A stretch of DNA of 62,500 nucleotides from Leishmania infantum JPCM5 (taxonomy: Eukaryota; Euglenozoa; Kinetoplastea; Trypanosomatida; Trypanosomatidae), in the NCBI RefSeq assembly GCF_000002875.2, contig NC_009420.2:1369951-1432450 (forward strand), in the 5' to 3' direction. This document shows, one piece after another, positions 20,422-30,846 of this stretch (its first letter is position 1; the number at the start of each line of letters is the position of its first letter). The notes below the pieces were generated by a model. The model did no database searches. It had not been told where the DNA came from and worked only from the letters and a program-made list of their open reading frames with translations. A program made the position numbers and the translations under genes.

Positions 20422-22767
20422 TCCTGCTTGCTCTCTCTTTGTGTGTGTATGTGTGCCGATGTGAGAGGGAGGAGGGATGCGCGCGATGGAGTTTCGTTTT
20501 TTCTTTGTTTGAGGAGGGAGACGGTGGGCGGCGCCGACAACAGGAGAAAAAAAAATGCGTCGCCGCTTTTAGTGTGTGTGTGTGTGGGGGGGGGGGGTGG
20601 CATGTGCAAAAAGCATGTGAAGATGGGTCGCTCAGCATGGAGAAGACGTGAGGGGTGGCAGAGAGCATTGGGAGTGTGCAGAGATACAGCTTTACCGGAC
20701 CAGCATTAGTGGCCCTCACTGTAATAGCCATACATGCAAACACACACACAGAATCCAGTGGAGCATGGGAAAGAGGGCGTGTGGGCAACCTCCACCGAAG
20801 ACCGTATTCTCTTAATGAAGATGCCACGAGGAAAAGCGAGAACCTATGCACTTCACCCAACCCCTGGAGCGTGCGTTGTGGTGTGCGTAGCGGTGGCAGA
20901 GCAACTCTCACCACCACCACTCTGGCGCACCATCGACTATGTTTTCACTTGGTCGTAAGGGGGAGGAAGTACTGGAATAAACCACACGATATCCCCAAAG
21001 CCCCGGCGCTAAAGATAGACTCATCACAGAAATGATCCGGTTACGCGGACATCGTAGCAGGTGTAATCAAGAAAAAAGAGGCGGGAAGAATTGGGAGAGA
21101 GCGCGCGAGCGAGAACGAAAGCAGAAAACGAAATCAAGGCAAAGGAGCGCACATCTATAGTTCCCGCACAGACACGCACACGCCCACACATACACACACA
21201 GGCCGACCGACCCACCCACAGCTACTCTGGGAGGTTGAGAAGCATGCGCACATGATGCTGCAGCCCATCTGTCGTATCCCCAGCAGCAGACACTTTGAAA
21301 AAGGTGGTAAAAAAGGGAAGGGCAACGGCAACAACAAATGAAAGAATAAAAAAGATAAAGAGGGCTAGAGAAACGAGAAGGTACGTGGCGAGCGAATTCG
21401 GCGGACGGCCAGGGGTATAAGCTCATCAAGCACAGGCACTTGCGGGGCGAGGACACACCTAGCTCCGCATGGTGTCTTGTAGCCTCCTCACGTGCTCGAA
21501 CGCGTGTGTGTGTGTGTGTGTGTGTATCATTCCCCTTCCCTGCCCCGTCTCTGCCTCTACGTTTTGTCAAGTGTATCAGTGTTGTGCTCACAGGCAACCC
21601 CTCTCACATGCGTGACGCAGCGGTGATATTCGGCAAAAAGTGTCATGCAAAAGACACAAAAAGGATACCACGCATCACAAGTTATCCACTCAGCACAAAA
21701 AACGTCCTTGCCTCACTCCGTCGGTGATTACAGCAGTGAATGCCTTCGGTGCCCGAGCTAAATGCCCGTCAGTGCGTCTCCTCTGTCGACACACAACATC
21801 AACATCACCCATCATACATCAGCGACTCCGCGCACCACAGGGAGGAGGGGAGGGAGGGGGGTATGCGCTGAAGTGAAAACGGAAAGCCAGACACGAACAG
21901 AAGATAAGAGCACGTGCCAGGTCAAACATGAAACGAAAAGAGGCAAATGGATCACCGATAGCGTACGCTTTATATGCATACTGCCAGGGCATATGAGCGT
22001 GCTTGAGGAGAGAAGGGCAGGTGCAACAACATGCGCTGGCAGCAGAGGGGCCCACAGGAACTTGGCCCTCACTCAAGTGCAAACAAGAGGAACGGAGTGT
22101 GGGTGGTGTTGGATGGATATGAAGAGAGCAGGGGAAGCCCGTGAGCCGCCGCTCGACCGGAAAGACACAAATGGAGAGAAGCAGGAGGGAGGGGAGTACG
22201 GCAATGGCGAGGGAAGTGTCACCAGCATCAAAGCCACAGCAGACGGAGAGGACGGGGCCAGGAGAATGTAAAGAGAAACACACACGCGCGTGAAGAGCAA
22301 TCAAAAAAAAATGTTCGAGCACGCGCAAAGTACTCAGTGGACCATGTTATCACAAAGGAAAGCAGGGGTGAAGTGCCGTGCAGAACAAAGAGCTCGAGGG
22401 AAACGGAAAGTGAGCAAGCAAGAACGGAAAGAAACGAAGCGTTGCGAGAGCGCAGGCAGGGAAATCGCTTCGCACAAGACTGCATTGCAATACAAGCCGT
22501 GCCGGATTGTATGTGTGGACGCATTCATCCGACATTCCCCAATGATTGCCTGCATGTGTGTGTGTGTGTGTGTGTGAACGGAGAGCGATGTATCGGACAC
22601 CGCAAGTACGCCGCTTCTCGGGGTCTCCACACAACCCTTCTCCTTCCCCTCCCCCCATTCTCCCATCCTCCCATCCAATGATTTTGTCTCGCCCTATGTC
22701 ATTACTGCCCCCTCCTCGCCGCAGCAAAAACAGAGACACGCGCAGAAACGAACTGAAGACATCAGGA
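20422..22767. other. Intergenic, 2.3 kb, repeats
   Basis: No convincing gene. It holds a run of 12 G (20586-20597), a GT repeat at 21503-21526, a G-rich tract at 21840-21862 with four runs of at least three G, and a second GT repeat at 22555-22576. Frames here are translations of purine-rich or pyrimidine-rich repeats. Confidence 0.65.
21503..21526. repeat. (GT)n microsatellite
   Basis: About 12 GT units, seen directly; CA on the transcribed strand. Confidence 0.95.
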
Positions 22768-24381
22768 CTAGGCCACCTTCCCCCGAATAAGAAGCTGCAA
22801 GTGCAACCACCAGCCATTGTAGCACAGCGCTGATACCGTCCATAGCAGCGAGGAGGACACGACACCGAACGCCATCCAGGAGAGCGCCTCTACGCCTGTG
22901 AAGGACTGCGGTAGCATCAAGAAGCGGCCTGCTCCAGCGGGGCCGGCGCCGCCGTCCACGGCCGTCACAAACGGATCCGCCGCGCCTGTAGACGAGCCTT
23001 CGGGCAGTCGCACCCCAAACGTGTAAACGCAGCCGAGTCCGCCCTCCACCGCCTCCACGAGCGGATGGTAGTTGTCGCCAGCGCCGTCCGAGAGGCTCGC
23101 TGTGACGAGCGATACCTGCTGACGCCACAGCACATAGCACGATGGACGCCCAATCGAGATCCACCGCGTCAGCGTGAGATCTGAGGAGAGCAGCAGCACC
23201 CTGTCCAGGTCTTGGTGTTGCATGTAGATGAGATACGTGACGCGGCTCACGGCGATGCGGACGCTCTTGATAGTTGCGAGACTCGGGACAATGGAATTCA
23301 GGTCGATGGCCCGCACCTCGGTTGTCGAACACCGCATTGGCCAGTAGCTCACTGTGTGCAACCGCACTTCTCGGCAGTTCATCACGGCGTACTCGTCACT
23401 ATCCTCGCATGGGGTGCCGTAAACGTCTCCGCAGCTTCTGTCCACAAAGTCCGAGCACGAGGAAGAAAGAGAGGTCAGTCGTTCCGCGACCATTTCAGGG
23501 TAGTTATTGATCTTGAGCAGACTCACGCCGTCTTCATTGGCGCACAGAGCAGAGCTGCTGCCCATCCAAAATGTTCGCCAGGCAGCGCTGCTTGTGCCCA
23601 GGTAAAAGTGCAAGGGTGGCGCCGGGTGGGTCGTATCCACGTGCGCGGGGGCGCTGCCGCTAGTGCTGTTACCGCAGCTGCTGAAGGGATCAGACAGCGG
23701 CACAATCTGCGCGCGCAGGTGGGTCGCTACGAGGGCGGACGGCGGCAGGTTCGACGCTGCGTTGTAGGTGCCCTCATGCCGCTTGCGGTCGACTGGGGTC
23801 ATCTCCAACCAGCACGCAATGTGAACGCTGGCGGTGCAGAAGAAGACGTGGCGATTGTAGTCGAGCAGAAAGTGATCGCCGTCTGGAGACGCGTAAAAGC
23901 CGTCTGTCCCGACCGGCACCTCAATCATGGTCTCGATAAGGCAGTCAAAAACGTGCAAATCCCCTTCGCGCGTTTTGCACAGGAGGTACCGATTCCCGCT
24001 AAAATGCACGAGCGAGGATGGAAAGGCAAAACAAGCAGGAAGCTCCCTTTGGTGCTCCGCCACGTACCCATCGTCGTCCACCAGCTGGGTGTACAAGTAG
24101 CATTCCATTTCGTCGATGTTGGATGTGTCTGTGCCGCTGCGCACGAGCACCAGAAGCCTCTGCTCCTTCTCCAGAACACCGAGAGCCAAAATCTGACTAG
24201 GTGGAGCAAGCTCGACGTAGTCGTCTCTCAGGCAGGGCCACACCAAGTACTTCTTCTCTTCATACGATATGAACGAGTCGCTGACGATCTTCCGACACAG
24301 ATGCGAGACTCCGCTCAGCGCCATGAGTTCCTTCTTCGTCAAGTAAGACGCAATGAGAAGCACAGTGTCGGCGCATTCCAT
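22768..24381 (-). CDS. F-box-like protein with C-terminal membrane segment
   Basis: I begin at the ATG at 24379-24381, giving 537 residues; the earlier frame crosses a TA repeat. Residues about 3-45 read like an F-box: a hydrophobic helix, a Leu/Lys-rich loop and a following SHLCRK helix. F-box proteins recruit substrates to Skp1-cullin ubiquitin ligases. The middle, about 60-470, contains repeated short beta-like stretches, for example near DGDHFLLDYN, so a beta-propeller is plausible although no clear WD pair is visible. The last 39 residues (about 499-537) hold a hydrophobic run with several Trp that could span a membrane, ending RGKVA. A tail-anchored F-box protein would be unusual. Alternatives are a plain propeller protein, or a C-terminal amphipathic helix. 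Gene status is good; F-box and anchor are tentative. Confidence 0.7.
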   Translation of the reverse strand: MECADTVLLIASYLTKKELMALSGVSHLCRKIVSDSFISYEEKKYLVWPCLRDDYVELAPPSQILALGVLEKEQRLLVLVRSGTDTSNIDEMECYLYTQLVDDDGYVAEHQRELPACFAFPSSLVHFSGNRYLLCKTREGDLHVFDCLIETMIEVPVGTDGFYASPDGDHFLLDYNRHVFFCTASVHIACWLEMTPVDRKRHEGTYNAASNLPPSALVATHLRAQIVPLSDPFSSCGNSTSGSAPAHVDTTHPAPPLHFYLGTSSAAWRTFWMGSSSALCANEDGVSLLKINNYPEMVAERLTSLSSSCSDFVDRSCGDVYGTPCEDSDEYAVMNCREVRLHTVSYWPMRCSTTEVRAIDLNSIVPSLATIKSVRIAVSRVTYLIYMQHQDLDRVLLLSSDLTLTRWISIGRPSCYVLWRQQVSLVTASLSDGAGDNYHPLVEAVEGGLGCVYTFGVRLPEGSSTGAADPFVTAVDGGAGPAGAGRFLMLPQSFTGVEALSWMAFGVVSSSLLWTVSALCYNGWWLHLQLLIRGKVA

Positions 24382-26246
24382 TCTCACGAGCTTAAATACC
24401 GAGAAGCAGTATATATGTGTATATGTATATATAAGAGAACCCACAGAGGCGATCTCAAGACCACAGATGCCTTGAAAGGCAGCCCGGAGCCTCTCTATAC
24501 ACCTTGTGTGCGTGTGCGTGTGTCTGGGAGGGGGAGGGGGAGCAGAGAGAAGACAGCCGCAAGCACACGTGGACGGGAGTAAAATCGGGTACGGCAGGAT
24601 TGGCGACAGCGTTGAGGCGCTGCAGCCACATCACAGAGGGACACAATGAAAATGCACTGCGTTCCTCACTTGCGCGCGCACGAGGCCAGGTAGACGGCAA
24701 GAGGATGCGCGCTGCAGTGGCAGAAGAGTAGCAACCAGCTATGAAAGGAGCGGGCAAAGAAGGGTACGCAGAGAAGAGAAGCAAGGCGAGGGTGAAAGTG
24801 AAAGAAACGGAGAGGCGGGGGAAGGAGGGAGAGTGCAGTAGACGTAAGAAGACGAGCGTGGTGCGTTGATGTGGTGCTGTAGCACCCAGGCACTTGCGTT
24901 TGTGCAGGCACCGGAGAAACGCACTGGAAGAAGGGAAGGAGAAGGGCACTACTCACAGGCCTCTCGCCACGCGTGTGTCTGATGCACAAGAAAAGCGAGG
25001 CAGGAGGGGTGCGGAGTCGGACGTCGTGCAAAACACTGGCACTCCCAGGAGCATCTTCGGTTGGGCCCAGCGGGCAATTCGCTAACCGTTCCCGGCTTAC
25101 GACGCAGAACACACAAACACAATAGCCCAAGAGCGTGCCAAACGTAAGCGCCGCCTGCTCTGCTCCCGCTTCTGTGTGTGTGTGTGTGGCTTCTTTTTCT
25201 GTTTGTTTTTGATCTCGTGCCGATACGTTACCTTCAGCCATCCCACCTCCTCTTTCTCTCTCGCCCACACAAAACGCATACATGCATACATAGATTTATA
25301 GAAGCATGCGTCGGTGTGTTTGTGTGTGTTTGCGTCACAGAGTTTCCAGGCGAGACACATACACGGCGAAAAGGGAAGAAGAAAGGCAGAGAAGACACAA
25401 GCATCACACAAGGAGAAAAATAAACAAGCACACGCGCGTGCATACACATACACACAGGCACACACGCGAAAAAAAAAGGGAAGGAAAGCAAGAAGAAAGT
25501 ACGCTATCCATCGAGCGTGCATATATACAGATGATAGAAGCGAAAAGACAGGTCGGTGATGTGCTTTTTGTGTGTGTGTGTGTGTCTTTTTTTTCCCTCT
25601 CTCCCTTTCGGTCACACACACGCACACAAAATGAAAAGATGATGAAAGGGGTTGGGGTGTCACTCTGATGGACTGGGTGCATGTCACACGTCTGTATGTA
25701 TACAGAAAAAGAAAAAATGCCCCCTTTTTGCCCTTCAAAGAGAGAAAAGCGTGTGATCTGGTGGCGGTCAGTGTGTGTAGGTGCGTGTTTGGTAACTTGC
25801 ATGCGGCACGGCGTACCCTCCACGTCTTCTTTCTCTGCCTCGAGCGAATGGGGACGGGTAGGGAGGGAAGGGCCGGGAAAAAAGATAGTGGCAAGAAAGG
25901 GAAGGTAAGGAGAGCAAGCAACGCACACCTAGAATACATCAGATAGAAGAATCGAGGAGGATGAGGAATAGAAAGAAGGAGACAAGTTGCCCTGCGAAGC
26001 AGACCGAGTAAGAGGAAAATGAGGGCGGGCGGCGAGAGGGCTCTGCTCCGGCAAACGTGCATCAAGTGACAAGGCACAAAAAGCTTCAAAAAGCAATATG
26101 CGCATATATATATATATACATATTACATAGTGCTGAGAAGCACACCAGCACATGCCCACGCAGGCAGCAACACGGGCTCATGGCCTCTCCACACCCACTT
26201 CATCCCTCCTAATGCCTGTTGCACGTGAAGGGTCATCTTGTTTCTT
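24382..26246. other. Intergenic, 1.9 kb, purine-rich
   Basis: The plus strand is almost entirely A/G with CA, GT and AT repeats (GT at 25172-25188, AT at 26104-26117). A 330-codon minus-strand frame (25097-26089) is a repeat translation and is rejected. Confidence 0.65.
24411..24433. repeat. TA/TG-rich repeat next to the start codon
   Basis: A stretch of alternating TA and TG dinucleotides 30-52 bases upstream of the F-box-like ATG. It lies where the 5' leader should be. No clean acceptor AG is obvious between it and the ATG. Confidence 0.75.
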
Positions 26247-26558
26247 TTACCACTGCGCAAGGCTGAGCACGAAGCACGCGAACTCCTCGTAGCTCAGGGA
26301 TTCATCGTGAGTCGCGGCGTACTTGCGCACCATTTCATCAAGCTCCTTATCAGAGAGGTCCACACCGTAGTGCTCGAGGCCCATGTAGAACCTCTTCACC
26401 ACCTCCACCGAAACGGTGCCGCTGTGGTCCACGTCCAGGGAGTCGAACAGGTCCTGGATGCGGTTGTCCGTCACCGGCAGCCCACCGATGTTGTTCTCCA
26501 CCTCGTCATAGGTCAGGTGGCGGTTGTTATTGTGGCCGGGGATGAGGCTCTGCTGCAT
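26247..26558 (-). CDS. Small EF-hand-like protein
   Basis: The 103-residue protein starts at the ATG at 26556-26558. A pyrimidine tract and CGCAG lie directly before it on the minus strand, so the 16 extra codons upstream are unlikely to be translated. The first EF-hand loop, DVDHSGTVSVEV, has good Ca ligands at positions 1, 3, 5 and 9 but Val at position 12, where Glu or Asp is expected; the Glu sits at 11. A second loop in the segment with ATHDESLSYEE is degenerate. Calcium binding is therefore uncertain. The protein looks like a half-calmodulin or an EF-hand subunit that acts with a partner. It is similar in general type to small flagellar or cytoskeletal EF-hand proteins of trypanosomatids, but I cannot name it. 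The reading frame is supported by the fold pattern despite the short length. Confidence 0.82.
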   Translation of the reverse strand: MQQSLIPGHNNNRHLTYDEVENNIGGLPVTDNRIQDLFDSLDVDHSGTVSVEVVKRFYMGLEHYGVDLSDKELDEMVRKYAATHDESLSYEEFACFVLSLAQW

Positions 26559-26560
26559 GG

Positions 26561-26600
26561 CTGCGAAAAAGGTGTTTAGTAGGGGGAGGAAAGGAGTGTA
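26561..26600 (-). promoter_or_regulatory. Spliced-leader acceptor region, small EF-hand gene
   Basis: On the minus strand a CT-rich tract runs from about 26600 down to 26563 and ends in CGCAG, with AG at 26562-26561, only two bases before the ATG. Such a short leader is unusual; a more distant AG may be used instead. Confidence 0.55.
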
Positions 26601-28183
26601 AGACACGTCGTAACTACACTTAAAAGAGAGTAGTTGCGGTGGGGATGCGTGGTCGGTGGGTGCGTAGTGTATGTTTCTAAACAGAGTCTTTGGTGTGTGT
26701 GAGACAGAGTGCAGGGTTGTGACAGAGAAGGAGCTGACTTCGATGAGTGTGCAAGAACGCAGGCCAAAAGCAAGAGAACGAGAGCGGGGCAGAGGACAAG
26801 GGCAGAAAAAGGAGTAGCTGGGCAGAAGTCAGGCGCAGAGAGATGCACATCTGTGCACGCTCTGCGCTGTTTCAACCGTGGAGTGAGAGAAAAGAGAGGA
26901 GGTGCAGCTCACCGTCCTCGTCTCTCGTGCACTGTCACGTGCAGGCAAGATCTGCGAGCGCATGCCCCAAAACAGCCATCGCGCCAGTATTCGAGCAAGC
27001 AGTTCGTGCTGCCAGGTGTCTTGGGCACCGAGAACGACGGAGCTTCGCGGAAAATCGACGCTTTGCCTCCTCTTGCATGTACGTCTTTCCTCGCTGCGAT
27101 ATGTCTTTCCTTCCAAGCGGGCTGTCGCCGATTGTGCGTGTGACACACATGTGAAGAGGAATTACGCAACGGAGTAGCTTTACGCGCCAACCACCCGTTT
27201 GAGGCATAAGCCAATCAGGACCAGGACCGAGAGGGAAAGAAGGAAGCACGAGAGAGAGAGAAACAAAAACTAAAGAAGGAAAGGATACAGAAGAAACTGC
27301 AAAAGAATGCGGAGGTACAGGAGAGAAAGCGGCGTGCTAGAGACGTGAAACAGAAAAGAAGACAGTGCGCGTCTTCGTCTGGTTCGCGTACGTGTATATG
27401 GAGAGGCAAAGTAGGATAAAGAGAGGGCGACACACCCACACACACTAACGAATACGCACACACACACACAAAAAAGAAAGGCAGCAAAAAGACGTCATGT
27501 CACCAACCATCGAACTAGCATGTGTAGGGGGTAGCGCTCCATCACCGAAAAGCACCACGTATGCGTGCATAAGTGTGAAAGCAAAAACATGAAGTATGTG
27601 GCAGGAAAGAAGGAGCAGCTGGGGAAGCGGAGGTGCGGACACAGAAGCGTCGCAAGACGACCGCAAGGCAAATCAAAGAAAGAACACAGCAAAACAATCT
27701 TAGCGGCAGTTGAAAGGCGGCAAAGATGCCCATACTGGCGTGTGCATGCGCCATCGTAGTGGCATATCCTGGAGACTGCGCATGCTCCGCAGGTTGGCAG
27801 CGAAGCCCCGCTGCAGAATCAAGAGGGGAGGGGGCACTCACAAACCCGAAAACGAAAGAACATCTCGGGGCGGGTGGTTTCTCTACCGCGCCGCAGCTGA
27901 GCATAGACGGAAATATTAACGAATACACACACCAAGCCGACGAACAATCCCATATCTGAGTCCCGCAATGTGTGGCACCAGAAGCAGAGGAAGAGACACT
28001 ACGAAGTACAATGAAAAGGACACTGAACGCAAGAAAACAAAGACTCAGCATACGCACACAAAGCAATAAAAAAGACAACAGTTGAAGTAAGTCGAATAAA
28101 GTCGAGACAAGACTGAAACCACAAGACACTCAACAGGAGCAGGAGAAAAGGCGCAGAGCACTTCATTTTTATTCACCTTTCAA

Positions 28184-28759
28184 CGTGTCCGTTCTCTGCC
28201 ATGGAAAGTGAGCTCAAGTTCACCCTATCCCCAGCCTGGCATAGGCCCCCACCAGCGTGGTCCAGAGCAGCCGTGTACACAGGTGTTACAGCAACGCACC
28301 GGCCCAGTTATCAAAGCACGGCGGCTGCCTCACAGTCTACCCAGGCCGCCCCGCGGGTCGCCTCAGAGCCGCTCCCCAATCATGCCGGTCGCCACCTGGT
28401 GCATCACCCTCGGCGTGGCTCAGGCTCCCCGCACCAGTGGGCAGTGAGGGCCGGGTGGGATGCGTCGGAATCACGATGCCACCTCGCCTGTCACATGAAT
28501 GGCCCGAGCATATTGGCTGCCGCGGGCCGCTCCAACGCAACGCCATCCAGGACCTGACTGCCGGCGCCAGTAGCGATGAATTGCACTGACTTCCCCTCGC
28601 CGTAGGTGCTTGGCCCTTTCACCACGAGAAGTGGCTCGGCACTTCGCAGGGGATCGAAAGGGGAGGGGGCTGCTTGACTTCCTTCCACACAGAATGGGGG
28701 CGCTGAACCCTGGATACCATGCTGAGGTGTCTCCCACCATCAGGGATGCAACAATCGAA
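28184..28759 (-). mobile_element. SIDER2-like retroposon, copy 1
   Basis: A 576-base element in inverted orientation to copy 2 (33687-34262), with no indels and 2 mismatches (at 28193 and 28751); 28194-28750 is identical to the other copy. I read its 5' end at the high-coordinate side because the first 80 or so bases there resemble the conserved 5' signature of the ingi/L1Tc/SIDER group, including ACCTCAGCATGG followed by a CCAGGG block (recalled, not searched). An A-rich tail (AATAAAAATG) follows the other end on the minus strand. Size and position in a 3' UTR match SIDER2, the short degenerate retroposons that affect Leishmania mRNA stability. It sits sense to the membrane-protein gene at 29101-29991. 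It shares no coding frame with any known retroposon protein. Confidence 0.7.
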
Positions 28760-29100
28760 AAAGAAAGAATAAAGATGGGGTATCAGCAGACAGCATCAGC
28801 CAGTAGCCTCTTTGTATGCTTTCCAGTTTCAGCACTGACGAATAATAAAAAAAAAAAGAAGGCCACCGGTGCCGTCGAAACACAATGCAGCACTGTAGTA
28901 ACACGTGGCGCAGCTTTCTTGGCAGAGACTGCACCAAACAAAAAAGAAGGAGCGGGCTGAGTCGCACATGAAAGGTGGCGCGGGAGGAAGGGAGACGGAA
29001 ACAAAGAAGAAGCGCAGCAGGACGAAGCAATAAAAGCAGCGGGGTAGCCGGCGCACAAAAGCTTTTTGTGTGCATCGAGGAAGAGTACGCTAGCACGGTC

Positions 29101-29991
29101 TCAAAATGGTGGATGGCGAAAGGCGAGCTGCGCATACGGGGGAGGAGAGTTTACTTCTCTTCGCGGTGCTTCCGTTGTCGTAGCCGTGTAGTACGAGGGC
29201 AAAATGTCGGGGTAGTTGTTGTAGCCATCTGTGGCGGACAGCGGGGCGCCGCGGCGGTAGGAACTAGGGCACTGCACGAACGGTTCCTGTGAACCCCATC
29301 CATCAAAGGTTTCTGCCAACGAGTTGCCGCCCTCATAGTCGGCGTCGCACGCGTAGGCTACCTCACCCTGATGTCGCGGAAGCATCTCATGCCAGTGCCG
29401 CCGATGATGTCGCGATGATGCGGAGAGCTGTGAGTTTGAGGCGGCTGGCATGGTACTCATGCTCACGAGATGGTTTAGCAGTGCTTGATTTCGGCGCTGC
29501 GCCTCTAACTGCGCGGCCCACAGCTGCTGTTGGAGTGCTGCCTCCTCCTGCACCTGCACCTGCATCTGCTGCAGTTGCAGCGCCTCTTGTCGTCGCGCTT
29601 CCTCATTTGCTGCCGCCACGATTTCCGCCCCCTTCGCCTCTTCCTTAGCGCGTCGTCGTTTCTTCCTGTAGCAGTAAAATACGACTATCCCGCACAGCGC
29701 AGCCAACACAACAGCAAGGGCCACGATAATGATCAGGGTACTCTTGTCTGCCAAGAACGATGTAGTGGTGGCGCTGGAGTTACTAGGTGGCGGCGTTGAC
29801 GCTTGGCTGTTGCAGTAGACATAGTTGCCGCCGAGCACGTCTTGGTTTAACCAGTCGGTGCACCAGCCAGCATCGCAGTCACAGGTGAGCGTGGCCGCAT
29901 CCCACACTCCGTGATTGCAGTCCACATCAGAGTCCGTTGAGGTAGTCGTCGCCATCGCATCAGAGGAGCGCACGAGAAAAACTCGGTGCAT
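29101..29991 (-). CDS. Single-pass membrane protein, EGF-like ectodomain, PPPY tail
   Basis: The ATG at 29989-29991 gives 296 residues; the frame is open upstream but begins with TTG there, and a second in-frame ATG lies 12 codons inside. An outer region (about 20-83) has Cys at 25, 37, 39, 44 and 60, spaced like an EGF-type loop, followed by a Ser/Thr/Pro stalk. Residues 84-108 form a clean membrane helix, followed by a basic RKKRRR stop. The inside part has an Ala/Glu/Gln-rich coiled coil (about 115-170), then a Ser/His-rich region and, near the end, PPPY at 283-286, which could bind a WW domain. There is no clear signal peptide, so it may be an N-out type III protein, or the true start may be missing. 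I do not know the family. The 3' UTR contains retroposon copy 1. Confidence 0.78.
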   Translation of the reverse strand: MHRVFLVRSSDAMATTTSTDSDVDCNHGVWDAATLTCDCDAGWCTDWLNQDVLGGNYVYCNSQASTPPPSNSSATTTSFLADKSTLIIIVALAVVLAALCGIVVFYCYRKKRRRAKEEAKGAEIVAAANEEARRQEALQLQQMQVQVQEEAALQQQLWAAQLEAQRRNQALLNHLVSMSTMPAASNSQLSASSRHHRRHWHEMLPRHQGEVAYACDADYEGGNSLAETFDGWGSQEPFVQCPSSYRRGAPLSATDGYNNYPDILPSYYTATTTEAPRREVNSPPPYAQLAFRHPPF

Positions 29992-30480
29992 TACCTTCAA
30001 CTCACCAATCGAAAAGGGTGTAAAGCGGCAAACGTCTGGAGCACTCAGAATGAAGTAGTCTGCGCGAGTCTTGAGAGAGAAACAAGCAACGATGTCAACT
30101 GTGCAGCGTTGAGGCACCGAAAGAGGTGGCAATGTTGCGTGCCGAGGCGGTGAAAGGAAACGCGCGCGACTTCACAAGAAGAAATCCAGAAGGCGGATGT
30201 GAGGCGGAGGTAAAGAGAAAATAGCAGCGGTGCTCGCAGAGCGGAGAGAGAAGGGCTTCCTATGGTAAAACGGCCAAGGATAGGCCGAGGTTGGGCGAGG
30301 GCAGCTTCGCTGTTGCGCAGCGACACTCCATTTCATCATGAGGTAGCACGGTGAAAACATACAAAAATGGGCGTTGCCTCCGTTACCTTTGGCGCGCTGT
30401 CCTGTACACATTTCCGTTTTTTTTTACTCTTTCTTTCTACAGAGGGACAGAAGAGCTTGTGTTGCAGTCGTGATGAGTCT
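29992..30480. other. Intergenic, 5' leader of the membrane-protein gene
   Basis: No gene seen. A frame open on the minus strand into 30132 is a non-ATG extension. Confidence 0.65.
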
Positions 30481-30846
30481 CTACGCCGCCTCGCCTTGAA
30501 CGGTGGCGGCCCGCATCTCCAGAACGCGCGTGCGGACCTCTAGCGCCTGCAGCTCAGCGTAGTTTTTGTGGGCATCGCTCTGCAGCACCTTGAGAGCTGC
30601 GGCCTCCTTCTCTCGCAGTTGCGCGTCTGCAAGGCGCACTTTGGCGTTGCCAAGTTTGGCCTTCGCCTGCATTGCTAGTTTGTTCCGAAACAGCCCTTTG
30701 AAGAGCGACACCTTCGCCTCGTACTGCTCCAGCACCATTTCCTTTGTGCAGTTGCTAGGACTCAGCTCGAGAACCTCGAAGCTGTTGCTGCAGGCAAGAA
30801 TTCTCTCGGCCTCCCGTGTGGCTTCGTCCGAGATGACAAGCGCCAT
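30481..30846 (-). CDS. J-like protein without an HPD motif
   Basis: The ATG at 30844-30846 gives 121 residues. Residues about 12-60 follow the J-domain pattern: SFEVLELSP, then a polar turn (SNCTKEM) and a helix (VLEQYEAKVSLFKGLF). The HPD motif needed to stimulate Hsp70 is absent, so this is a J-like protein (type IV). Residues 60-121 are a continuous charged helix rich in Ala, Lys and Glu, probably a coiled coil. Kinetoplastids have many such small J-like proteins. There is no signal peptide. It could help assemble a complex, such as a mitochondrial import or flagellar one, by binding without activating Hsp70. The short length lowers confidence a little, but the domain pattern is good. The upstream frame beyond this ATG reads the pyrimidine-rich leader and is not translated. 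Confidence 0.82.
   Translation of the reverse strand: MALVISDEATREAERILACSNSFEVLELSPSNCTKEMVLEQYEAKVSLFKGLFRNKLAMQAKAKLGNAKVRLADAQLREKEAAALKVLQSDAHKNYAELQALEVRTRVLEMRAATVQGEAA

Larger units (their letters stand above)
26559..29100. other. Intergenic, 2.5 kb, with a retroposon
   Basis: Besides the retroposon at 28184-28759, this gap has a balanced-composition island at about 26830-27215 in repeat-rich surroundings that could be an older, decayed repeat. A GA/CA-rich zone covers 27240-27480. No convincing gene. A 195-codon minus-strand frame (27542-28129) is Leu/Ser/Cys-rich and is rejected. Confidence 0.6.

Noticed and set aside
23212..24582. 456-codon plus-strand frame
   Set aside because: Antisense to the F-box-like gene; long antisense frames are common in GC-rich coding DNA, and no acceptor fits.
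25097..26089. 330-codon minus-strand frame
   Set aside because: Repeat translation of purine-rich DNA; Phe/Leu/Ser/Cys/Arg-heavy with poly-Thr-His tracts and no domain.
27542..28129. 195-codon minus-strand frame next to the retroposon
   Set aside because: Leu/Ser/Cys-rich with no domain; probably a pyrimidine-tract translation.
28201..28557. 118-codon frame in the retroposon, repeated in copy 2
   Set aside because: Identical only because the copies are identical; antisense to the inferred element direction and unlike any retroposon protein.
29992..30132. 47-codon upstream extension of the EGF-like gene
   Set aside because: Begins with TTG; the ATG at 29991 is the first in frame.
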